Part shown: positions 24,601-35,300 of the stretch, piece by piece
How positions within the stretch are numbered: position 1 is the stretch's first letter
How the letters are laid out: each line of letters begins with the position of its first letter
Source: Siphonodentalium dalli
Lineage: Eukaryota; Mollusca; Scaphopoda; Gadilida; Siphonodentaliidae
DNA: 64,000 bases
Assembly: GCA_032622095.1 (NCBI GenBank)
Contig: CP136064.1
Span: 178,844,011 to 178,908,010 of the forward strand
Direction of reading: 5' to 3'
Position numbers and translations under genes: made by a program
Notes under the pieces: generated by a model
What the model was told of the DNA's origin: nothing
Databases searched by the model: none
Seen by the model: the letters and a program-made list of their open reading frames with translations, nothing else

Positions 24601-26017
24601 GGATTCAAAGCCCGGTATTTCCAATGTGGGCCCAATCATTTGAGTAAACAATAGAACACCCTTGATGTGTTATTAATAGGCTTTCTAAAGGTGCCTTTAA
24701 TTGAAGTTTGACTCTACTTTTGTGGCATAATTTGGAATACCCGTTTCCATGTACATGTATTTGCACACATATTTAATGCTTAAATTCTATTCTCTCCTAT
24801 TGAGTTGTAATCTTAGAGAGCTATAAGTGTTTTTGATCACAAGAATCTATTAAAAATGATCATCATTTTTACCTGTCTGATGGGAATATTATCAGAATAA
24901 AACATAATCATTTTATAAACAAAGTCTTGACTATCTGAATCAGAACCCGAGTGCTATAGGTTTCACTGATCAATAATTAAAAGATTCAAAACTACTGTCA
25001 AGAGAAGAGATTATATAATTACAGTAAGAAGATACAAAGGGTGTCAAAGAATCCACTCTACCATATACCGTAGTCTGGCCCCTACCTCTGTGGTAGACTT
25101 AGGATAAGCTCAGTCTTTCTCAGTCTTCAGTCTGGTGAGTGCTCCAATAGTAATTAATGGTCTTGTCTTATTAGGTACTGTTTGTAGAGATTTTTGTAAC
25201 TAATAAACATTTTGCATTTTATGTTTGTAGAGATCCCTATTGAAGAAAATTTTGTTGGAACCAGATGAGGCTTTTTCCAAGCTATATGCTTCCATTGGTG
25301 ATCATTTTGAACTCTGCTTAGCTAAATGCAGAACCTCTTCAATGGTGAGTTGATGAGATAACTGACCCACTGGTCCCGTAGATGACAGAAATGTTTTTCT
25401 GTTTTATATTTCATTTTTTATGTGGGGGGGGGGGGGGGGGGGTGGACAAACTTACAAATTGATAAAAATGGAATGATGATAAAACAATTCATATCATGGC
25501 TCTAATTTAAAGAAAAGACGCAGGAAATACAGTACACTGAGATTTCTGTTCAGTATTTATTATCTAAATAATGAAAAGTCTAAATTTGTTATCTCAATTG
25601 TGCTTTCATTCCCAATAGGAAGGATTCATGCCTATTGACCAGGTTTAGACAAAAAATCAGTATATTTTATTTTAGTGCTGTTTAATTTATGTATATTTAT
25701 TTATGTATATCCAAATGTGGAAATTATTAGCATTAATATGGAGTTTATTATGTGATCATTATAATTCAATAATACATTTGGTAGTTATCAATGTGCCAAA
25801 TATAAGTTGACTTTTGAAACCGCATGTGCAGAACATTTTTCTATCATGTAAAAAAAACAGTAGTCTTGTTGGATTGACACATGAGAATCTGAGATTTATC
25901 TTTATTGTCTATTTCTTTTCTTTTTTATATTCACAGAGTGTTCAGCATGAGAATTCATACAGAGACACCAGAGCTAAGTATTGCTATGGCAACAATCCTC
26001 CAGAACTGCAATCGTAG
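15592..26017 (+). CDS. SPRING1: SPRING1 (C12orf49) orthologue, SREBP-regulating Golgi membrane protein, five exons
   Basis: Coding exons are 15592-15684, 16823-16982, 17568-17716, 25231-25344 and 25937-26017, joining in phase with GT-AG introns into 198 codons (human protein about 205). Residues 1-9 are basic ([10 protein letters not shown]) and about 11-27 form one hydrophobic segment, as in a type II membrane protein. The luminal part holds the family's cysteine-rich domain ([47 protein letters not shown]) and ends with the conserved QHENSYRD / AKYCYG / PPEL tail. N-glycosylation sequons are visible (NNS, NST, NRT). Known role of the family: a Golgi protein needed for site-1 protease (MBTPS1) activity and SCAP function, hence for SREBP-driven sterol and lipid gene expression. 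Intron 3 (7.5 kb) is packed with transposons. The next gene starts 265 bp downstream on the same strand. Family identification is firm; function here is by homology. Confidence 0.95.
15685..16822. other. SPRING1 intron 1
   Basis: No gene or multi-copy repeat recognised. A small inverted repeat, AAAGACCAAT (15802-15811) with ATTGGTCTTT (15824-15833), is the only structure seen. Confidence 0.7.
16823..16982 (+). CDS. SPRING1: SPRING1 exon 2: stem and start of the Cys-rich domain
   Basis: Follows ...TATTACAG and ends AGG G before GTGAGC, leaving phase 1. It encodes the variable stem ([13 protein letters not shown]), two overlapping glycosylation sequons (NNST) and the first conserved block [16 protein letters not shown]. 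Confidence 0.93.
17568..17716 (+). CDS. SPRING1: SPRING1 exon 3: core Cys-rich domain
   Basis: Starts GA after ATTACAG, completing the Gly codon split from exon 2, and ends GAT AAG before GTAAGA, phase 0. It encodes [16 protein letters not shown] through [11 protein letters not shown], which holds eleven of the conserved cysteines. Confidence 0.95.
17801..18063. mobile_element. TTAA-ended MITE with ATATAAGAGAATGCA modules (family A), copy 1
   Basis: Begins TTAACACTTTCATGACTGGAGC and ends AGCTCCCGTCATGAAAGACTTAA, which are inverted copies with few mismatches. Internally it carries four modules of the type ATTCTCTTATATATGCGAG in both orientations. Four relatives lie at 34519-34705, 43890-44148, 52591-52717 (partial) and 56733-56946. 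No coding capacity; ends containing TTAA suggest a TTAA-targeting element. Confidence 0.75.
18145..19911. repeat. Element with ~10 tandem ~160-bp units (GTTGAGCTA-ended), interrupted by a hAT insertion
   Basis: Bounded left by TTAGCTCAACTTT and right by AAGTTGAGCTACAGTG; the right end resumes at 20656 after the hAT element. The inner part repeats a unit of about 160 bp marked by ACATGGCCGCCAGCAGCCAT near 18331, 18488, 18648, 18814, 18968, 19130, 19292, 19450, 19613 and 19767, with many substitutions between units. A related, more diverged copy lies at about 30500-32110. Open frames on both strands follow the unit and look non-coding. Confidence 0.8.
19912..20655. mobile_element. hAT-type non-autonomous element, 744 bp, exact 8-bp target duplication
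   Basis: The ends are CAGGGACCAGC and GCTGGTCCCTG, a perfect 11-bp inverted repeat. It is flanked by CTACAGTG on both sides (19904-19911 and 20656-20663). An 8-bp duplication with CAGGG-type ends is diagnostic of hAT transposons. It split the right end of the surrounding tandem-repeat element, so it is the younger insertion. No transposase frame is present. Confidence 0.9.
20691..22140. other. SPRING1 intron 3, unassigned stretch
   Basis: No gene found. Contains scattered TTTGGC(C/A)AA motifs (21494-21565) that recur near 23280-23340 and 26420-26500, suggesting a diverged repeat family I could not bound. Confidence 0.5.
22149..23220. mobile_element. hAT-type non-autonomous element, 1,072 bp, exact 8-bp target duplication
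   Basis: Left end TAGTGCTGGGCGGTTT and right end ATCGTCCAGCCCTA form a 12-bp inverted repeat with two mismatches. TATATAAC occurs immediately outside both ends (22141-22148, 23221-23228). The subterminal sequence is rich in CGCGGTTTT/AATATCG motifs on both sides. The small frames inside (for example 22615-22812) have no transposase motif, so it depends on an enzyme encoded elsewhere. Confidence 0.9.
23635..24402. mobile_element. Dispersed repeat family B (TATACCCCCCGCAACG...CATCTCTAG), copy 1
   Basis: Starts TATACCCCCCGCAACGAG and ends GGGACAAGCCCATCTCTAG; a second copy lies at 53766-54346. The middle repeats a block of about 170 bp (AACTTGGCACAGA, GTGCACCTGCGATTATGAC) about three times. From 24183 to 24300 it has TTAGGG-rich sequence. 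Class unknown; the CTAG end is compatible with Helitron termini but I would not rely on that. Confidence 0.65.
24403..25230. other. SPRING1 intron 3, end segment
   Basis: Nothing recognised before the acceptor ...GTTTGTAG at 25230. Confidence 0.6.
25231..25344 (+). CDS. SPRING1: SPRING1 exon 4
   Basis: 38 codons, phase 0 at both ends, donor GTGAGT. It encodes [20 protein letters not shown] then [15 protein letters not shown], which aligns without gaps to the vertebrate [13 protein letters not shown] block. Confidence 0.95.
25345..25936. other. SPRING1 intron 4 with an 18-base poly-G tract
   Basis: Poly-G run at about 25424-25441; otherwise nothing recognised. Confidence 0.7.
25937..26017 (+). 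CDS. SPRING1: SPRING1 exon 5 (C-terminus and stop)
   Basis: Starts after TATTCACAG, phase 0, and ends TCG TAG. It encodes [18 protein letters not shown] and the final PPELQS, the most conserved stretch of the family. A variant poly(A) hexamer AATACA follows near 26034, with GT-rich sequence 70-110 bp further on; no AATAAA was seen. Confidence 0.95.
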   Translation, partial: SVQHENSYRDTRAKYCYGNNPPELQS

Positions 26018-26282
26018 CACAGGCTCATATCTTAATACAAGCTAATATGTGATAAATTGATCTAATTGTGTATAGTGTACATTGAGAGAGATCTTTATTT
26101 TTATATTTGTGACTGTTAATGTTGTGACTGTTCAATAGCTTTTTGTCAAGTCTTCAAGACAACACCTTTTAGTGTATACTTATTTCTCCAAAGGAAAATT
26201 GTGTTTCCTGCTTCCGTTTGACCTGCTACTACGAAATCGAAAACTTGCTAATTCTTTATAGTGTTAAAAATACTCCACAATA
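26018..26282 (+). promoter_or_regulatory. 265-bp spacer between SPRING1 and the TBC-like gene
   Basis: This short head-to-tail gap must hold the SPRING1 3' UTR and the start of the next gene, unless the latter has an upstream non-coding exon. An ETS-type CTTCCG lies near 26212. No TATA box was seen. Confidence 0.4.
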
Positions 26283-26387
26283 ATGCCGTCTGGAGAATAC
26301 AAGAATAGTGACCAGACGCCATTTAACTGGCAATGGATGGACTCCGCCTACCAGCAGACTCTCCTGCCTAATGCACCATGGGTGAAG
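26283..26387 (+). CDS. TBC-like gene exon 1
   Basis: 35 codons from ATG (MPSGEYKNSD, then FNWQWMDSAYQQ), donor GTAAGA, phase 0. It is the only ATG-led exon with a coding signature between SPRING1 and exon 2. An in-frame stop lies close upstream, which supports this start. Confidence 0.8.
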
Positions 26388-29300
26388 GTAAGATTCTTAG
26401 TGGCACTGATCCAAAATTTTCTCTTACATTTTGCCAAATGAATTTTGTTTTTGCCAAATTCCAATAGGACTTGCCAAATTGAATTGAGGATCTAATCGGG
26501 AAAATTTAGGAACAATTCTCATTTGATAGTAAAATGCATCCATTTATACACACAAAATAGATGCCTTGCAGCCATTGACAAGTTAGTATAACTAATATAC
26601 AGTAATGCCCTAAATAATCGACGCCTTAACCACAGCAGAATTATGGTTGAGAGCTTTCCGATGAATGGCAACAAGCCATATTTCCGACTAAATCCTGAAA
26701 AATTACCCATAATTATGCTGTGGTTAAGGAGTCGATTATTTAGGGCATTACTGTATCAAAGTAGCAATGTTACAAATTACAAGTATCTGTCATCAAGGTA
26801 TACATAGTATTTCAAGTGTGTCAGTGTTGGAGAAATAGAGCCACTTATCAATACGTCACCATTAACTATTAACTACCCATTCATCTTTTAACCCTTTCAG
26901 TGCCAAGTCCGATTTATTGTATCAATCCATATTTTCTTGATCATTTTTCAAATTTATTGATTATAATAATGTGATACATTGATGGAAAGAGCTATGAGAG
27001 TTATTTCCATCAATGTACCACATTATTATAATCAATAAATTTGAAAAATGATCAAGGAAATATCGGTTGATACAAAAATCGGTGCCGTCAATGGTCCATC
27101 AAACAAACTGGCCACTAGGACATATACCTGTAGGGCCAAGGTCAATTGCTATGATCAAGGTCATTTGGAAAAATGTAACATTATTATTCCAAAAACACAA
27201 GAGAAACATCTGTTGTTACACATACAGTAATGCTCTATATAATCGACTCCTTAACCACAGAGAATTATGGGTAAATTTTCAGGATTTAGTCGGAATATGG
27301 CTTGTTGCCATTCATCAGAAAGCTCTCACTGAGAGCTTTCCGATGAATGGCAACAAGCCATATTTCCAACTAAATCCTGAAAAATTACCCATAACTGAGA
27401 GCTTTCCGATGAATGGCAACAAGCCATATTTCCAACTAAATCCTGAAAAGTTACCCATAATTCTGCTGTGGTTAAGGAGTCGATTATTTAGAGCATTACT
27501 GTATTTCAGTTAAAGTGTTTCAAAAGATTGATTTTCAATGGGAAAAGCACACACAAACTGGAATTGAACAGTGTACTGTTCTAAAATATTAATAACTGTC
27601 TCTGTTCAAGGGATAAATTAGAGGACATAATTATTTCCTTGTGACAGAAGCTCCGGTTGACTTATCTCCCTGACTTAAAATTTCTATTTTATACCCCTCT
27701 ATCAATACAGAAAGATCCGAATTTATCTTCATGTTGGTTTGTTAAAGTGATGTGAACAACTCCGGTAGGGTGATCAAATAGAAATTGAGAATAATTTTGC
27801 TCAAAAGTAGTTATTGTTTATGAGTATTAATCCAAGTTGACAACAGACACCATCAGTCTTATATGTTAATTAAATGTTATTAATTACTCTCAATGGCGAA
27901 ATCATTTGTGCTAGTTTATCGCTGATAGTTGCATCCTGAATCAAGATGTAAATATTTACAATTGAGCGTAGTTCAGACGATGTTTTCTTTGGAGTGGTAG
28001 GGTCGATTTCTTTGAAATTTTCGGCAATATTTGTAGAATGCTACATTCCCCAGTGCCAGAGTAATAACTTATAAATTTCACGCACCATAACAAGTCCATA
28101 ATGCCCTAAATAATCAACTCTTTATCCACAGCAGAGTTATGGGTAACTTTTCAGGATTTAGTCGGAAATATGGCTTGTTGCCATTCATCGGAAAGCTCTC
28201 AGTGAGCAACGAGCCATATTTCCGACACTTTATATCCTGAAAAGTTACCCATAATTCTGCTGTGGCAAAGGAGTCAATTATTTAGGGCATTACTCTATGT
28301 CTCTAACAGGTCGAGGAGAAGATTAGTAAGGCCCTGGCTAAGCTGGTGGAAAAACAGTTTGTGCATCCCGAGAGGAAACAGATGATTCTCAACTTGCTCG
28401 GAACCAAATTTGTTGAGAAATATTTACCCGATGTGCACCAAGAGCCTTTTCTGCTGGTGAGTTTTCCTTTAAAGGGACCCAAGGCCTTCACCATCCATGG
28501 GTAAATGTGCAAAAATTCTAAAAAAATATGAAAAACATTACCACCAAGAAGAACATGGGGAAACCTATAAACTTTGTGATTAAATTAATTATAGATAGTT
28601 CTCCAATAATGAAATTTCATGTGTTGAAACCATTGTTATGTAAACAAAACTGTTACAGTGATTATCAACAAACATTGCTATCATGTAATAAGTTCAAATA
28701 TTTTAGTCTGAATTTGAGTTTCAGAATATGTTTCCAATGCTTTGCCTTTCTCCAATGTTTATCAATAAGTTTTGATTAAATTTTATTATTATATGATCAG
28801 AAACTTTCTTCTAAATTCCCATAATAAATTATACGGAAATTGAGTTGATAAATCATGATATCTACTGGATTGTCCTATAAATAGGACAGATGGGTTTATG
28901 AAAAGTTCACACGATGTCATGAGTTATTAAGAGGAATTATTATATGATCATAAACTTTCTTCTAAAAGTCATATACTAAATCATATGGAAAAGAAGTTGA
29001 TAAATCACATTATTATATGACCATTACTTTCTACTCCAAATCCCATAGTAAATTGCCATGCCTAATTATGAATAATTCCCAATGTCCACTGCTCCTTTTA
29101 TACCTTTTATAGCGCCACAGGTTAATATAACGCTCAGCAGGTTAATATAACATTCCGCTGACTCTTACTATAAATAGATCTGGGTTTTCCCTACGCGCTA
29201 AATGTGACAGCCAATGACGTTGCGTACATTACGAATGGGGAATCTTGAAACTAGGTAGCCTGGTACGCATACGACTGACTCGCTTCTCGTCAGAAAACGG

Positions 29301-32300
29301 TAAACAATATTGGTATGTTTCAGTGTTATATTGATTTGTGTTCATATGATATACCGATGATTTTGTTGAAAAAAAATTGAAAATGAAAGAGAAGTGTTTA
29401 TCATTTATCATATCTGAGTAGATTTCCCTTGCATTTGATATAATCGCCCGTCATATAATAAAACAGTTATTGCATTCCTCCTTGGTTAACATAAGGAATT
29501 ATCAACCCTCGGAAGTTGATATTCACCGCGGCCTTCGGCCTTGGTGAATATCAACTTCCTCGGGTTGATAATTCCTTATGTTAACCTCGGAGGAATGCAA
29601 TAATTGTATAATATCTACTGGATTGTGCTATAAATTGGCAAGAAGGGTTAATAACAATTTCAGTCACGCGACGTCATGAGTTATTAAAAGGTATTGTAAA
29701 TCACTGGGTTTTTCCAATGATAAAGTATCTACTTTGTTGTGCATTTGATGGATCCATTTACATACATGTATATACAGGCCTAATGGGGCTTGGTAGATCA
29801 TATAATAAAACACTTATTGCATTGTTTCGAGGTTGACATGAGGATTTATCAACCATTGGAAGTTAATATTCGCATCGGCCTGTGGCCTCGATGAATATTA
29901 ACTTCCTCGGGTTGATAAATCCTCATGTCAACCTCGAAACAATGCAATAAATGTATAATGTAAACCTGTTTATTAAATTTTGACTTCTTGAATCACATTG
30001 TTGTGCATTTGATGGATCCATGTACATATATACACGGGTCAGTAAGGTATTTTGGGCCTAATGGGCTTGATAACAATGGCAGATCAAACTCGACATGAGG
30101 ATACACTCCCAATGTCTTGTCGTTGCTACAAAATGAACAAGTTTTGCTTGTGTATACCCCCTGGATATAAAAGCTTCATACATCCTGCCCGATATGTCGG
30201 AACACTTTGACAAATTTTTTATTAGGAAGAATAGTATCTCCCTATGATCCAACAAATGTAACTCAAATAACTTTCTGTTCTCTGGTTTTAGGAATCTCAA
30301 GGTATGGGCGATACTGAAAAGAATCAACTAGAAGTTGAAGCAAAATCTTGGTTAAGCAAACAGATCAACCGTGCTGCCAAAGATGCAGGATTTGATATTC
30401 TGGTTGATGGGACTGGTGACAAGTATGATATAGTATTTGTAGTCCTTATTTATGAAACAAGCAAGAACAAATCTGAAAATGGAAGCCATAAATGTTTTTC
30501 CGAAATTCTTTAAAAAACATGGCCACCAGCAGCCATCTTGAATTTCAAATTTGAGTTTATCGGCACACCCTGCAGCTCGCATTTATAGGAGAATTATTTT
30601 GAAACTTTACAGGCATTTTGGGATCACTTTGCATCACTAAATCCTTTGGCACACCCTACAGACCACATCCCTCATCCGATCATCACCAAACTTCATATGG
30701 ATTTTTGGGGTGCCTTGTAGATCGGAGCCATGAAATTTTTCTGAATTTCGTTAAAAACGTGGCCACCAGCGGCCATCTTGGATTTACTCTTTGTATCACT
30801 AAATCCTTCGGAATACCCTACAGGCCATCTCCGTCATCCAATCATCACCAAACTTCATATGGATCTTCGGGGTGACCTCTAGATGGGAGCCTCCTCTTTT
30901 TACCGACATTTCTTAAAAACATGGCCACCAGCAGCCATCTTGGATTTCAAATTTGAATCCATCGGCACACCCTACAGCCCGCATTTATTTGAGAATTGAT
31001 TTGAAAATTTACAGGTATGTTTAGAAACACCTCTAGATGGGAGCTATCAAATTTGAACATATTTCGATGAAAAACATGGCTGCCAGTGGCCATCTTGGGA
31101 TTTACTCTTTGTATGACTAAATCTTTTGGTTCACCCTAGAGACCACATCCCTCATACGATCATCACCAAACATCATATTGATCTTCGGCATGACCACTAG
31201 ATGGGAGCTATCATTAGTGATTCTCAGATATATGTTGCTTGGTTACAAGGAATACTTTTTGGGGGTAGGGTATCCGGGAGGGGGAAGGTCTTGTGTCGGG
31301 ATTAAATCTGGTTTCCAATATTGCAATGGTATCAAATAGTTGGAGAAAAATTGAAAAAAGGCCACTGTTGGCAACTGTTGTGTTTGAAGAAATGATGTGA
31401 GCTCGTGTTGCACCATCAATGGTCCATCAAACGGACTGGGCCACTAGGACATATACATGTAGGTTCAAGGTCAATTGCTATGATCAAGGTCATTTGGAAA
31501 AATGTAACATTATTATTATTATTTATGAATATTAATCCAAATTGACAATGCACACCGTCATTCTTATATATTAATAAATGCATTGATGCTTGACATTTGT
31601 GTTAGTTTATCGCCGATGTTGATTCTCAGTCGGAAAGATATACTCTCTTGGCAAAAAAACTCCACCAGAGCCATCATTGACTCTAGTTTTCTGAATTTCA
31701 TTGAAATACAAGGATGACAGCAGCCTTGTTGGATTTTACTTATTGCATGACTAAATCTTTTCTATCTGATTAATGCCCAATTTCACATGAATTTTCGGGT
31801 GGATGGGAGCTACTTGTATCAAATTTTGATAAATTATGTTTAGGATCACCTCTAGATAAGGGATGCTGTCCGGACACCCCAGATTGTTATGGTGTCGGTG
31901 ACAACAAAGTTGTTGTTGGGATATCTTCAAACTAGTGGAAAAAGACACATACCAAGTTGCCCATTAAAACACAACCCTTATCTATATTACTTAATGTATT
32001 TAATACTTTGACATTCAACTTTTCGAGTTCCTAATAGCTCCATTGACTCTAACACATGAAATTATCCCCTTTCTAAGTTGAGCTATGTACTACAGTGTCA
32101 TTGACACATTCATTTAGTCTACAAGTGACGGAACACTTGCATTTCCACCTCCAGAAACCAGACGCACATGCACATAAGTGTATTCCTTGACTAGCACCCT
32201 GAATTAATTTGCATTTTTTTGGTCCGCAAACAGTTTAAATTGGATTATAACAACATGTGCCTGATTAGATATCTGTATGTTTATTTCACATATTGAGTGA

Positions 32301-35300
32301 ACAATGGTGACTTCACAGAGAATTAGAGCATTGACAGTTTGTTTTTTCATCAGTTATTGTACTGAGGTGGACTCTGTTTTTATAACCATTGTCCAAACAT
32401 TAATTCGCTATAAGTAGGCCAACACGATGGTGCTGTATAATCACCAGAACAGTTTGAATCGTATATATCTTTTTATTACACGATCCTACCATTATTCCAT
32501 TCAATACACCCATTCTATAAATTGTGATATTAAACGTTCGTTTAATAACAGGAAATAGTGCCAGGTGACCTTTGACTTCCGGTTTACGGTCTTTTAACAT
32601 TCCGTACGCTACGTCTCAAAAATACTATGACTTCCAATATTTTTCCAACAAACTATCATGACTGAAGAATTTGAAAAGTTATGTTATTAAATATACGCCA
32701 TTAAAAGCGCCAAATAGTCTTTATTTATCTGGGACTATTTCTTTACGCGGGCAAACAACGAATAGTTACGTGAAACGTCATCGCATGTCTTATAGAAGCC
32801 GATGTTAGTTTCTCGTTCCATTTGTTGATTTAAGTATGTTTTGTCGATGTTTTGGATCATGTAATAAATAGAATCTACAACTCGTCCCCAGTTTATAGCG
32901 GAAATTACAAAACTCGTCCAGTAAATTAGGTCTGGACCTCGCCAAAGGCTCGGTCCAGACCTAATTTACTGGACTCGTTTTGTAAATTCCGCTATAAACT
33001 GGGGACTCGTTGTAGATCCTCTATATATAGATCACCAGTCTACACTAAGACAATATATAAAGAGCCCAGCAGAAAATATGACATCGGAAAATCAATCATC
33101 AGCGACATATAAAAAAAACTGTGAAAAGATGACACTACTTCACAACTATATCGTCTTTTATCTGTTATTTATATTTGTAGTTGATTTTCGTTGTTTATTC
33201 CGATGGCACAATTTTCTTTTTTCCGAAATCCTCTCTAAACCAAACAGAAGGGCCGTTCCAAAGGGTGTTCAGATTAGAGATGTTTTACTGTACTTTCAAA
33301 GGCACTCAGAATGCACTAGAATATTTCCTTCTTTTTTCTTTTTTTTTTGATATTTCTCTCTGGGGTGACTTATCAGTAATGTTCCATATATTCAGTGTGA
33401 TATGAATTCTTCTTTCTATATTCTCCCAGGAACAGCATACCAGCTGAGCTTGTCGACTTCCTTGAGAACACATTCTCTGTTTACCAGAAAGGACTGGATA
33501 GAGAGCTGTTTAAGCAAGAAAAACAAATGCTGGTAGGTTTTCATAGGATACATTATTCTTATCTTTATTTATTGGCACATACATGTATGTCCACAAAAGA
33601 AATGTAGTATTGTAATTATGAAACATATTTAAGAAATAATTTGTGTTTCTATTATACATGTTTGTGTAGTTATATCTGTAAAATTTGAAACTAAATCCTA
33701 TAAAGTTCTTCCATGTTGTAATAATTTGTAGCATTTTGCCATTGTTATCCTAGGTATTAGCATTTATGCATGGTACGTTTATTAAGGCGGGCAGAACTAA
33801 CATGCGAGCAGTGATTTTTTATGTACTTGTTTCTGAACCTCTTCAGCATGATATTAAGTCAGTTAACCAGTAAATTTCAATAACATACATGTAAGTCTTC
33901 TTGTTATTCATTGGAATAGCATAAATTAAATTTTTAGGATAGGAAGGAGTTGGAGTATGCCTCTGGAGTTAAGCAGCTTCCGAAACGCGAATTTGCTAGG
34001 ATACCAGTTCCAAGTAGAATAAGAACCCCAGCCAGCACTCCATCAATAAAAATGGGTAGAGATAATGTACCTACAACAACAAAACTACAAAGTAAGTATT
34101 TCGATACTGTTTTACATGTTTATCAGGCCTCAAAATATGATGCTGGAGATTTGAAGAATGAGGTCCCCAGAGGGTGAATTTTGTGACGCCACCCCGCTGT
34201 TTGGTGCTAGCATCATAAAATTCACCCTCTGTCGGTTTACTGGTCAGATAAGTTTTCTGGAGCAATCCAGAAAGTGACCACATGACTCACCGGCTCTCAG
34301 CTGAGTGAATATGATAGGTACTATGTATAATATGGCACAGAAAATGCTTTACTTTGTTTTCATATAGCGTAGTTATCTCTGATAAATGTGAGAAACAACC
34401 TAAACCTGACTCTGGCTAGTTTTATAGTTGTCAGTGTTAACAAGGCTTAATTTATTAATCCCTTGTTATATACACAATATACGGGACTGTTTTCACGAGA
34501 TGTCAAGTTAGAATCCATTTAACCCTTTCATGATGAGAGCTGTGCTTGTGCACCATTAATAATCCTGACAATTCATTCTCATATATAAGAGAATGCACTA
34601 GCTTACAAGGTCAAAGTAAATATTGCCAGGCCATGTCTTTTATGAAAATGCATTGGCACAGGGTTTTTGCAAAATTTCAGTAAGCTACAGTCATGGAAAG
34701 GTTAAAGACACGGGCGGCTTTCGTTGCAGAAATATTCATATTTGTTCAAATCGCCATCAACAGAAGAAATATTAAAATATATATTGTTTTGTTCATATGC
34801 CAAACATAATCAGTGCGTAAATAGTATATTGTCGTCAAGACGTACGATGGTGTATGTAAACAAGAGCCTGCTTGTGTTAGAAGTTGTGCTTCTGTTTACA
34901 TAACACAGCGCAATTTTATTGGTTAATCACACAAAAATGATATAAACACTCTATTATTTCCATATAAGGAAAACAGTAACAAATAACGCTCTTTATGTTT
35001 ACCATATTCGGATCTAAACAAAAGCCAGGAAACGTAATGGTTTTTGCTTTTGTTTACATAACAAAGGAAAAAAAATTGACAATAGCATACTGCCATATTT
35101 CTGATTGGCATAAGAACAAAGTCTGTCTATATTTTACTATTCTTTCTGTTTATGGCGGTTTTTGACAGCTGAATATTTTAACAGCATACCCACTGCCAAC
35201 ACCGCCCAAATCTTTAATAATCAAAGTGCTATCGCTTATAATTTCTTGTAGAATTGGTACATAGATTGGAGGGAGAGCCACCACCATTATGGGGGCCACA

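Noticed and set aside
27067-27513. 148-codon + frame in intron 1
   Set aside because: It runs through the palindromic MITE at 27225-27501; the repeated peptide comes from duplicated MITE arms.
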